This document shows, in pieces, positions 21,855 through 32,569 of a stretch of 64,000 nt of DNA (within the stretch, counting starts at the first letter, position 1; the number at the start of each line of letters is the position of its first letter). Origin of the DNA: Amoebophrya sp. A120 (taxonomy: Eukaryota > Sar > Dinophyceae > Syndiniales > Amoebophryaceae); assembly GCA_905178155.1 (NCBI GenBank), contig CAJINV010000001.1:16368142-16432141 (forward strand). Reading direction: 5' to 3'. Position numbers and translations under genes: made by a program. The notes beneath the pieces are model-generated. The model was given only the letters and a program-made list of their open reading frames with translations, searched no databases and was not told where the DNA came from.

Positions 21855-23038
21855 ATGGGGGACGAAGTAGAGCTTCCCTCCGCCTACTCGCTCACTCCGG
21901 CGAACGGCGACCCAGAACTTCCGCACTCATGGGGATTCACCGGCTCGGCGACAGCAAAATACACAAACGGCGACGTCTTTGTCGGTGACTATGTTGACGG
22001 GAAAAAGCAGGGGAAGGTACATTTTGAGACGAGACGCTGTGTGTCGCTATAACTACTTCACAGTTGATACACGCGGCTCGCTATTGCTTCGTATCAATCA
22101 ATGCGAAAAACGCTTTTCAGGGTACCTACACACACGTAAATGGCGATGTCTTCGTTGGCGAGTACACAGACGACAAACGAACAGGGGTGGGCATGATGAC
22201 ATACGCAAGCGGTAAGTATGACAGGACTCTGTTTTTTGTTGACGTTGCAGAACGGCGGATAAAATGAATGAAAAACTGTTCGGAGTTTCTGCCGTGCAGC
22301 ATCAAAACAGAAACTCAAGCAGCGGGATTTGGACTTTCTTCCGCTTCTTATTACATCAGGTGGGTGCTACAACGGCAACTTCGAGAACGGCGTAAGGAGC
22401 GGCGAGGGGACGTTCGTGTACCCAACAAAAGACATCTACTCCGGTCTTTGGAAAGCAGGCAAGAAATCGGGCGAGGGCTTCTACGTGTTTGCAAATTCCA
22501 AGTACTACTACCAGGGCACATGGAAAAACGGCGAGATCGTCACAGGTACTATCCGAAACGATTCAGCATGCCATGAATTTGGAATTGCATGCAGACCACC
22601 AAAAAAAGCCTTGTCCTCGTGTAGAAAAAATGTGAAGTTTGAACTCCAGACGAAACAACTTTGAATGGATTCAAGTGAGTGCACAAAAGAAACGCTTCAA
22701 ACATCCACAACAGGGAAGTGGGTTCTGTCCCCAAGTCGGTATTTCGAAGGCAGCTTCACCAGACAAAAGCCTTCCGGCGACGGGAAATTCGTGTGCAGTG
22801 GCTACGAGGTACTCGATTTGAGAGTTGTTCGAATTTTCACTGCGTTTTTCTGCAACTTGTGTAGGACAAGCACATGACTTCGTCGTTGAAAACTTCATCT
22901 TTGATGTTTTCACAGGTGCATGGTTGCTATTCGCAAGAAGTCAAGCCGCTGGATAGCGGCGTGGGCGAGGCCGGAAAGCCCCCGATGGAGGTCGCGAATA
23001 CCTGGGAAACCTACGCAATGACCGCGATCGAAGCGTAG
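21855..23038 (+). CDS. MORN-repeat protein
   Basis: Five exons: 21855-22016, 22121-22211, 22360-22545, 22714-22808, 22916-23038; 218 residues. About six MORN units of the type YxGxxxxGxxxGxGxx fill residues 30-175: NGDVFVGDYVDGKKQGKG, NGDVFVGEYTDDKRTGVG, GCYNGNFENGVRSGEG, DIYSGLWKAGKKSGEG, YYYQGTWKNGEIVTG and RYFEGSFTRQKPSGDG. Exon boundaries fall between repeats. MORN repeats bind membranes or act as scaffolds, and in alveolates they occur in cytoskeletal, budding and radial-spoke proteins. The C-terminal 40 residues are not repetitive. No kinase or SET domain is attached. Exact role not assignable. Confidence 0.88.
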
Positions 23039-23793
23039 GTCGAACCAAGTGAGAAGACGGAATCAACAATCACCTTAGATAGAAGAAGAACCTTATTGAC
23101 TCAAATCTAAATCAAATCCAACAAACGAAAGCAGAAGCACTTGAGATTAGAAACTTGTCGAATTACCTCTTGTTTAGCACGAGAAGCAGGAGGAAAGTGA
23201 AAGCAGAAACATCGCGAACAGTTCCGCTATTGTACAAAAGAGCGAATGGAAGAAAATAGAACTGTCTTCTTGTATCAGAAAAAAAGCTCCTACTTCGTAG
23301 CTAAAAACTTCCCAGCCATATCTGTTGCGGTATGCTCACGTTTCGGGTGTTCTTCCAAATTCTTGTGAATCATTGACCGGAACTCCACCGTGGTTGGGAA
23401 ACAGTTCTCTGTTTTCGCCTGTAAGATGATGTCTGATCAAGAGATCATGATCCTCTTTGCAGTAGTTGCTCGATCTCTGTGGCCCAGGATACTCCGATCG
23501 GCTTTCTGTGGATTTTGTTGACACTGATGTCACATCCTGGATTTTCAGTCGTAGAAAGGTGAGTTCCTTGATTTGATCGTCGGAACTCCATGTGGTTGGC
23601 TCTACTAGAACATTTTGGTCTGTATCACCTTGATCTCATCTATTCCATGTAGTAGCAAAAACACATCTATTCCTCCCCAATTTTTATTCAAGTAGAATTT
23701 CTGTGAAAACTTATTCCTGGCACGATCATATGATCGACCATTCCTCTCCTCCACAAACTCGAAAATAAAATTGTCGAAAGAAAAAAACAAACA
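23039..23793. other. AT-rich intergenic stretch
   Basis: 755 bases, no gene seen. Frames on the other strand at 23605-23960 are shadows of AT-rich spacer plus the next gene's start. Confidence 0.5.
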
Positions 23794-26700
23794 ATGGCGA
23801 AAGCAAAACAAAAGAAGAAAGTGGTGTCGCGCTCCGCATCCACCGCGGCACCGCAGGCGACGTCGGGAAACAGTTTGCTTCTGGAACGCAACGAGACAGG
23901 GATGCAAAATTCCCGGATGTGCTGCCGTGAGGCATGCACGTTCCAAATGGGCAAGCTATTCACCGATGTTCATTTCTTGCACATGCCGATTCCTGCCGTG
24001 CGCTCCATGCTTCAGATCCTCGGGCAGTTTGACAATGGCGAAATGCTGAAAAAACTTTTATCGTCCCTGCAGCCAGCAGAAGCGATTGCACTGATAGGTT
24101 TGGAATTTTTGGAAGAGTTTTTCAAGGCCGCTTTCTGTACCGGACATTATCCGAAAGAATCTTTAGCCGCCCTATTCGCAGCAGCGCCCAAGCAATCTCG
24201 TGAGATAGCTTGCAAAGAGGGAGTGTTGCTTTGTGCCGTCCACCACCGGCGTCAAGATCTGGTAATTCTCTTGACCCGCAACAAGATGTTCTGCCCGGGT
24301 TGCGCAGTCGACATTTCTGCAGACGCGAAGGAATGGAACGGCAAAACCGGAACGGTTCTCTCCTACAATCCAGAAAAAGATCGATTTCTAGTACAGGTGG
24401 AATCGGAGGCCGACGAAGATTTCCTCTACGTGAATGAAAGCGAACTGAGTTTCACAGATAACAAGGGTACCGAGCCGGTGTGTCTCATGGGTAAGCCTGG
24501 AACAGCGGATGCACAACATGTACGCATTGTTTCGCACGCAGGACGCGGCGCGTCACGGAGCGCCGACAAAGGAATCTGCGTCGTACGGCTGCGTGTAGCT
24601 TCCTTCAAGCCCGAGAAGCTCGATTACAATTATGCGCGGAGTGCATTTTTTTCAAGAGGCGCTGAAGTGTTTGTGAGCGGACCCGGAATACCATGCCATC
24701 TCTCAGGCACCAATTTGGAATACGACGCCGCTCGAGCGACAGCTGAATACTCTCCGGTAACCAAGCGCTGGACCCCACGCAACCCCTACAGCTTCGTCCG
24801 CAGAGGAGTCATCGAAAATTGCACCAATAGCTTTCACGGCATATCGCAAGTGCCTGGCGTGCGCTACATGGTACAAATCTTGCCCTGCGATGAGCCGGGG
24901 CATTCTAGCGCACAGCAAATACTCCAGGCCCCCGTTTGCGAGTCGTTCGTGGGGCATCAGCTCGCGCAAGTCCCCTCCACTGCCAGCAAGGTCCGTGTGA
25001 AAAACAGTGCCAATTCCGCCGACGGCTGGAGCGAGGCACTGGTCGGCAAAACAGGTCACCTCCGAACGTGCGGCACGGGTGCGCAGCTTACCGTGTATTT
25101 TCCCCCGCCGCAGCGCCAGTCCGGCAGGTCCAGCGCCGCCGATGAAAAACTGAAGGAAGCAGTTACTCACGTCTTCACGCTCGAACGCCTGGAGATTCCC
25201 GTGACGAAAAAATCAAAACTGCATGTAGACTGGGGCTATAGCAAATCTCAAGGTAACATCGCATCGGAAAAAACGGAGTACTGTCGAGCTTTATTGTCCT
25301 ACCTGCGCTTGCTCGTGAATCCAGAGACCAACTCCGGCTTCAAGGAAACCGACCGGCTTCTCAAGAAATATCTTTCTGAAACAGAAACAAGCGATGGCGT
25401 GGCCCGCTGTAGCGACGATGATCAGCGACGATTTACAGTAGCCGTGCTTCGCGTCCGGCTCAGACTTTGGTGGAATGGCAGGATGGACGGTTTGGTCGAA
25501 GAGACAACTGAATTGCTGGCCAAGGTCAAAGCCCTACGTAACCGCGCGGACAAACGAGCAGAAGGTGAGTTTTACGCGAACAGATGCTTCGTGTCACTCC
25601 TGTCAAACGTGGCCGGCGCGTACTTCGATGAACAGGCCCGACTTCCCGATTCCCCTCGAATTTTAGAACTGGAGAAGGAGGTTCGGGACGAATACGACAG
25701 ACTTAAAAGGCTGCTTCTACGACCAGGACATGACACCGAAGCGAACCTGCGACGTGTGGAGTATTTGGAGATGTATGTCCTGCGCAACTCACTATTTCGC
25801 GAGGGCAAAACTCGCCTTACAAAGCGGAACGACGCGTCGGACGAGACGGTGGACCTCCTGCAGCGTGTGCGCCTCATCTCGCACAGGTTCTTCAAGAAAC
25901 ACGGCACCAAAGACGAGACGGATCTTGCATCGCGTTTTCCAGCTCTTCCGGAGTTGGATGTTTGGGCACGTTGGTTCTTGATGAGAGCCTACCAGATGCG
26001 ACAAGAGGATGATAAAATTCCTCCGCTGATTAAAGAAATCGATGCAACGCGCAATAGGCACATGAAGCGAATTTGTGAGGCTTGGTATGGCGTGGAAGTC
26101 CAAAAGAAGCCCCTGAATCAAGTCGACAAGCACCTGCTGCAGCAGTACCCCCCGGGAAAGGATATCGATGACTCGATGCCCGAAACGCTTCGCGAATTGG
26201 TGGATGCATTACACTACGCTCAGGAAAGGACCAACGGCGCTATGAGCCCCGAAGATGATCTAGCTGCACATATTACACTATTGAAGAAGCACGATATCGG
26301 ACCAGCATCTGCTATAGGCGCTGCGAGGACTATTCTGACCACGATTGCAAACGCGGACCAAGGGCGATCTCAAGGTTGTGGTGCGACTGCGATTCCGGAA
26401 GACGCACGAAGTGAAGCACTTCGGCTCGTCCTTTACCCTCCGTCGCAGCTGCGGCTCCTTGCCACACACACTCACATGGACTTGCTGAGTAAAGAAAGTC
26501 GTTTTCTACACGATCGACTAGCTCTCTGTCCCAGCAAAGAAGATAGGGCAGAATACGCGGGCGGAGCGCTTCCTGGAGGCATCGATCAACACAAGAACTG
26601 CCATGTTCTTCTACGGAATTCGCAAAGGTGGAGCAGTAAGTGGGAACTCGGCCGCTCGGACAAAGGAACGCTGTCTGCAGATGTCCTTGCAGCTTTTGTC

Positions 26701-27745
26701 GGAGTCTGTATGCGAGCAGGAGAATCCGTCGGCGAAGCTCTTACGCCTGGTCGTGATTCAGAAGGAAAGACAGTTTCTAACACAAATGAGCCTGGCAAAT
26801 CCGGAGTTCAAGAAGTTAACGCGGATGCCCGCCAAGCTGCCCGATCTGCTGGACGACGAAGAGCTCCGGCTCGACCTGTTACGTGCCGCAGACGAATCCA
26901 AATTCCTCCCAACGCTGCCGCAGGGAATTTGGCACGGAAACCTCGAGGAAACGGCCGACCTTTCCCCCGAGGAGCAGCGGAAGGTTCGCGTTCTCGCGAT
27001 CCGGAAGCTGCTTGAGGACCGCGAGGCTGAAATTTTGGGGCAGAGCGCTGCCGACGAAGCAGGTGGTGGCGGCAACGGCGAATCTGATGATTGCTTTTCC
27101 CTGTTCCGCGACGACGTTCTCCAGAGACTGTTTCAGGCCGGAGCGTATTTGTCGCAGTACTATGCGCAAAAAGACACATTTCTAGCAGAAGAGAAGGTGC
27201 AAAGGCTGCGAGAGGCGAAATCGCTTCAGAAGGCAGCGGAAGTGGCGGATCAAGAATGTATGCGATGGTGTCATCCGTCACTGCCCGCAGGCTGCATCAC
27301 AGAGCATGAAGCAGTTCCGCTTGTGAGAAGGGATCACGGAGTATCGGGTGGGAAGAATGGAAGTGGAGCAGCAAGAACCGCGAAGTGGTATGCCTTTCTA
27401 GGATCCGGATATCGAGACAACCCAGTTTACAAAACGGCACTAGACCAGGGGTTCGCTCGGAGATTCGATGACGGCGCAGGGGTGAAGTTGCTGCAAAATC
27501 GGTTGCTGGAGCTCAAGGTTGTCGGCAAACACTCTGGACTGAGCAGCAGCAACCGCACTTCGGCAAACTGCGACACGAGGCTGTACACGCAACAAGTGTA
27601 CCACAACGAAGAAGACTGCAATTTGATTATCTTCGACAAGGAAGGAAATCACGAGAAGATAGCGCGTGAAGTTCAGCACGCGGGGCTCAAGTGGATCCCT
27701 GCATTCTCAGCAACGCCTGAACCAGAGCAAGAGGAAAGCGCGTGA
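23794..27745 (+). CDS. Large unrecognised protein (about 1,301 residues)
   Basis: Two long open segments in different frames are best joined by a 46-nt intron at 26489-26534 (gtaaag...tcccag, phase 1), giving exons 23794-26488 and 26535-27745. Past the join the first frame turns Arg/Pro-rich and non-coding-like, while the second is good coding sequence, so the switch is real even if its exact place is inferred. The start is Lys-rich (MAKAKQKKK). Early in the protein a helical region is followed by EWNGKTGTVLSYNPEKDRF, a small beta module that recurs loosely later as LVGKTGHLRTCGTGAQL. The middle is helical and TPR-like in feel without a clear consensus; a Gly-rich patch lies near nt 27060. 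The C-terminus has NEEDCNLIIFDKEGNHEKI. I recognise no family. A sequencing frameshift is the alternative to the intron. Confidence 0.7.
26489..26534 (+). other. Candidate 46-nt intron
   Basis: Starts gtaaag and ends with a pyrimidine-rich tract and tcccag. Removing it restores one frame across the gene. It would be the shortest intron in the window, the others being about 75-370 nt apart from the 2.2 kb one. Confidence 0.5.
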
Positions 27746-28371
27746 CGGTGCTATCAAGAACACTACACTACGAAGGGCCAGCACTTGCTCGACTTACATA
27801 CGCAACCTAACGAAGAAGTCATTGGTCATCCCCGTCCCTCCATTTTTAAAACCTGAAAGATAAACAGCATTGGAAAAGTACAAGAACCCCATTCAAGCGA
27901 ACAACTCATTGCCTCTTCAACGCTCTACACAGCTACATACATTCATTCTCCGTACTGATGTGGCTGCCTCGATGAAGCGGTAAATTGAGCCGCTTGTCCA
28001 GCTGAGTATCCTGTTGGATACCTGTCCTCTCACGTCTTGCACGAAATTGATGTCTTACCGTTACCTGTGCAATCTTTTAGAAGTCTTTTAGAAGCATACA
28101 CAATTGAAAAGTGTCGTCATTTCGTATCCGTCTTAGTCTTTTCGTCAGCCGTACTGCATGCCAAGCCGTCTTAGTCTTTTCGTCAGCCGTACAGAGGTGT
28201 GGCCTGAGCCGACCGCTGTTTGTGAGAACGAGAGCGATTCTGAGAGCCGTACTGCGTCGTGCAGGCAAAAAAAGGTGAAGATGCAGCGGGAATAATGGTT
28301 GATTTTTTAATGAAAGAAATGAAAGAGGAGGATGAGAAGATTGTGCACCCCCTAGAGTCCAGAAGATCAGT
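27746..28371. other. Intergenic with short direct repeats
   Basis: No gene seen. Contains the 27-bp direct repeat listed separately and, just before it, a doubled 12-13 bp tract (gtcttttagaa) near 28070-28095. Confidence 0.5.
28128..28192. repeat. 27-bp direct repeat, two copies
   Basis: Identical 27-bp copies at 28128-28154 and 28166-28192, beginning CCGTCTTAGTCTTTTCG, separated by 11 bases. They lie in the spacer about 180 bp upstream of the next start codon. Function unknown; simple tandem duplication is enough to explain them. Confidence 0.85.
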
Positions 28372-30298
28372 ATGTGGCGCGTCTTCGCCCAGCAGTTTGT
28401 GGACGACCGAGATGCGGTCCGCGTGGAGGATTTCGTCAGTGTATTTGGCGCTCCGTCCAGCAGCGCTGTACCAGCGCACCACACGCACGCCGAAGTTGCG
28501 TCGCGGCTCAAAACGGGCAGCATGGCGCAGACGCGAACGGCCGCGGCGAAGATTGCTGGCGGGGCCACGAAATCGAGCGGGACCCCGTCGGAGGCAGAAG
28601 CGAAGAAGGCTACGACGCTGCTAGAGGTGAGACCGAATTTTCAGCCACGACTGGTGTGATGATTTACAAGCAAATCTTCATTGCCACTTCGACTTCAGCA
28701 ATCATACTTATTCCTCTGGTGCGTGGCGGCCGGACAGGCTTTCGTTATTTTGATTTTCCGCGCCATTCAAAAAAAGAAGCAAACTGAACAGGACACTGAG
28801 GACGCGCCGGATCCTGAGTTCGCGAGGAAATTGGAACTCGCACAGGAATGGGAACGCATACAGATGGAAAAACGCCAAAAGCAAGCGAAGCAGGCGCGGG
28901 AGGGCAGAACAAACAAGAAGTCCACTGGTGTTCGACCGGAAAAAAAGCAGGGTGCTATTAACCCTTCTTCAGGGGAGAGCAAAGTGGCGCAGGAACATCT
29001 CCTTGCTCTTCCGCCTGCAGGTAGTCCGGACGGCAGCAACGCATCGCAACAGCTGGTGTGTCGGAGCTCGAGCAGTATGTTGGTCAAAAGAAAGAAGATG
29101 GCCACCGCAGAAGTAGTGAGCGAAATGTCCAATTGCCGAGGCGACGGTGGACCGTGGGAAACGCGCGACGCGGAAGGGGAGAGGCCCGACTCACAGACCA
29201 AGGCTGGGGCAAACATCATGGTGGGAGAACCGGAGCACCGCCTTAGTACTATTGCCGCGACTGAAGAACCTGCATCTACAGATGCGATCATTGAGCCGAC
29301 ACAGGAACACGACGTTGCCTCTGGAAGCACCTTTCTGTTGACTGCTGTGCCGCTCGACAACGGGGGCGCACCTACGGCGTTGCGTGCCGGGGGCAAAGTA
29401 TTTTCAACTTGCACAGACGGACATTTGTATTTGATCTGAACTTTCACCATTTATTTTTCAAATTGATCCGTGAATGGCGTCACAGAGATTCAATCATTTT
29501 TCTTTTTCACAGGGACCAGAGCAAAATCCGGACAAAAGTGTTGCTGGTATTGCCCGCGCAGCGCAGAGTGCTTCTTCATCAGCCGCTGGTAGAGAAAAGC
29601 AGTGCAGAGCGCCGCTCCCTCCTGCCGAAGTCGCCCCAGAAAAGCGAAACTTTCGAGGGAGGCGCACCTTCGCTACACGTAACAAAGCGGCCCCGGGCGG
29701 TACTACACGAAGAGGCGATCGGAGCCAAGGTGCGGCTTCCGCACCTTCCGTATCGCGGCTTGCTAGGACGCCAGCTGTTGGGTCACCGCGAAGCCAGCAT
29801 CCCAAAGAACCAACGGAAGACTACGATGCTGTGCAGGAGGATCAGATTACCTCCGGCGAAGATTTCTACGCGTATTTGAAGGCGCGGTCTGCAGCAGCTG
29901 GGCTGCGGAATGCCATCGACCCAGCAAATGGCGGCACTTCTAAAGGGACGGAAATCGTGCCCGCGGCGCCGCAAGAAAGGCACAAGATGAACATGTATTC
30001 CAACCAGGTGGTTGCGCACGGCTACTTTCCGCAAGCTCCCAGTAGCACCAAGCACAAACTGCGCATGGTGCAGAAGCGAATTCTAAATCAGGCAGCAGGT
30101 GCAGTCCGGGCGTATCGACACGAAGTTCGCGAGCAGCTGCAAAAGGTGTTACGCGTTAGCGAGTTGTCCTACGACGATGACCGCAGCAAGGAAATTCTAA
30201 AGACTACGACGTTCACGCGCCAGATCCAGGAATGGAATCGAATCCGAGCCATAGGAATGAAAACGGAAAAGCGATTTCTGGTGCCGCTGGTTCGGTGA
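28372..30298 (+). CDS. Unrecognised protein with one hydrophobic segment
   Basis: Three exons, 28372-28626, 28699-29397 and 29513-30298 (donors gtgaga and gtattt; all phase 0), about 579 residues. The N-terminal 85 residues are soluble. A hydrophobic stretch follows at the second exon start (YLFLWCVAAGQAFVILIF), then a highly charged helix rich in Glu, Lys and Gln (LELAQEWERIQMEKRQKQAK), long low-complexity linkers, and a C-terminal basic region with HKLRMVQKRILNQAAGAV and RQIQEWNRIRAIGMK. The layout suggests a single-pass membrane protein with a cytosolic tail. No family recognised. The donor at 29398 is inferred from phase. Confidence 0.6.
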
Positions 30299-31091
30299 TT
30301 TGGAGGTGGGACATGGGAAATCCAGGGCGCCGTAAAATCTAAAGAATTTAGTTCATCCCCAGAGAGGCTGCTTTCTCACTCGTGGAAAACGAGAGAGGCA
30401 TGACCGTTTCGAATAAGTACCCTTGGATGTGGCGTGAAATTTTAATTTGTATGATATCATTGCGCGCGTGCCTCCAGTGGACGGACACATGACCTGAGCA
30501 ACTTCAGCTTTAAAAAAAAATCTAAATACAGATCCCGCTTTCACTGCCATGTGAGCGCCCACGCAATCGGAAATGTGCAGGAAGAAATGAGATAGCCATT
30601 CCATCTCTTTGTTGGTTCTACACGTTCCGACTCTAAGTTTAGATCCTTAAACTGATATTTGGCTTTGATGAACCGAAGATCATCTTGAATAATTTTGCTT
30701 CCAGTATCGATCCTTGGAAATATGCAGTGTGGACTAAAGGATCTCTCGACGAGGATGGCATTAAATTAACGCTCGAAGATCATACCGTGATTGCGAGATC
30801 GTGTCAAAGATGAAAAAGATCTTGCCTGAAATTTAGATTACGCTGGTCCGGAAAAATCTTCCAAACAGAAAAAGTGGATCTGAAACACAGCTGTGGATCC
30901 TGTCAAATCGGAAGCCGATCCGTTGAGGCGCTGTCTTTGATCTGCAAAAGTGGAAGAGCTCGATGCTTGAGTTCGAACAAAAACTTGACTTTCCGATATC
31001 AACGCTCTTCTCCTCCTTTTTTTTCGCACAGGGAACCGTGAGGCTTTAGATTAGAGTCGGTTTACAGCACTGCAACACCTCTTTTGGCAAG
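30299..31091. other. Intergenic, ending in the eS24 5' UTR
   Basis: No gene seen. The right end carries a long pyrimidine tract and AG (about 31005-31031), described separately. Confidence 0.5.
31005..31031 (+). promoter_or_regulatory. Candidate spliced-leader acceptor for eS24
   Basis: A run of pyrimidines ends in TTTTTTTTCGCACAG, 60 nt before the eS24 ATG, with no upstream coding exon in phase. It looks like a trans-splice acceptor, but a cis intron with a non-coding 5' exon cannot be excluded. Confidence 0.4.
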
Positions 31092-31835
31092 ATGGGTCTG
31101 GTCACCGTGCGCACGCGCAAGTTCAAGAACAACCCGCTCTTGGGCCGCAAGCAGTTCGTCATCGATGTTGTCCACCCGGGTGCGGCTAACGTGTCCAAGA
31201 AGGACATCACCGACAAAATCGCCACCATGTACAAGGTATCACAGGGAAGCGCTAATTTAGATTTTTTGGTTTGGTGCGATGCTTTGAAACGCCGTGGTCC
31301 CTGGAAACGTCATTGGGTTTTCATGAAGTTTTTGTTTACCTGATGTTGCGCATGACGAGTCTGCAATCTAAATCAGAAAAAAAAGTTGGTGACACCGAGA
31401 GATCTTTTTTACTTTCGAAAAACAGGTGAAGGACTCCAAGCAGATCTCCGTCTTCGGATTCCACACTGCCTTCGGCGGTGGCCGCTCCTCCGGAATGGGA
31501 CTCATCTACGACTCCCTGGACAAGGTCAAGCAGTTCGAGCCGAAGTATAATCTTGTTACAACTAGGATTTTTTGATAGAGACACTTGCTCATGTTTCACA
31601 CCTGCTTACGCATCTCCGTTTTGCATAGCGTCCTCTTCTAAAACCGCATCTCATCCTCTACTTAATTGTTCCAAAACCGTATCGCAGGTTCCGCTGCAAG
31701 CGTCACGGCGTCGAGAAGCCGCAGAAGCGCAAGCGCATTGGACGCCGCAACTTGAAGAAGATGAAGCTCAACCTGCTCAAGGCCCCGCGTGGCAAGAAGA
31801 AGACCGAGATCAAGAAGACCGCTGGTGCTTTGTAA
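31092..31835 (+). CDS. RPS24: 40S ribosomal protein S24 (eS24)
   Basis: Three exons, 31092-31235, 31426-31544 and 31688-31835; 136 residues against about 133 in animals. Donors are gtatca and gtataa, both with clean AG acceptors, phases 0 and 2. The N-terminus [20 protein letters not shown] and the block [20 protein letters not shown] are diagnostic for eS24, followed by EPKFRCKRHG and a Lys-rich tail. It is part of the small ribosomal subunit. This is the most secure gene in the window and calibrates the splice signals used elsewhere. Confidence 0.97.
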
Positions 31836-32569
31836 GGTGTTGAACCTTCCAGAACGTCACGAACACATCCGTTGTCATTGAACTCGTGATCTGAACCCAT
31901 TTGAACACGTAGCAGAGGTATTGACCGTCTCGACACGCCGACTCTAAAAAACGAAGGAAGTAGAACAATGCGACGACGCATTATGTTGTGACTGCTTGTT
32001 GTTACCAGTGTGTTCAAAAAGCTTTGACGTATTCTCGCTCGCCCATGAAAGAATGATCTGTAAAGGGATGTGCCGCACCTTCTCAATTACGAGTGCGTAG
32101 TTCTAGGGGTCTGCTTCAGTGTATCAAAATGTTTGTGCATTGGGAACTTTTTTAGAGATGAGTGCGAGAGGAGAGATACCTGGGTACAGATAGGAAAAAA
32201 GACATCTTTGGGTCGGTTTTTTCACTCTCCCCATTACTCTAGAAAACGATATTTCTCACAGATAATTACTTTGCGCCGCTCGGGGGCAACATTGATGACA
32301 ACATTCCTAGTCCGCCTATACATAGTTCTCCATCTTCATTTTTCGTCATGCACGCCAGACATAAAGGCCCTTCGGTGGCATTGGGGTTCCGCAGTGGAGT
32401 CTAAATCAATTGCGTTATCGGATTTGCTTTTATCGCGTTGCGATGTCCTCACCATGTCAACATACCGAACCGTATCAATAGTGCTAGTAGCAAGCTTGTT
32501 GAGAGGACAAAGAGAGACACAGAAAGACTTTAGCCGTATAAGCTAAGCGAGAAGCCTCAAAAAATCAAA
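31836..32569. other. Intergenic
   Basis: An open frame at 32070-32546 covers AT-rich sequence with no domain and is not supported as a gene. Confidence 0.5.
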
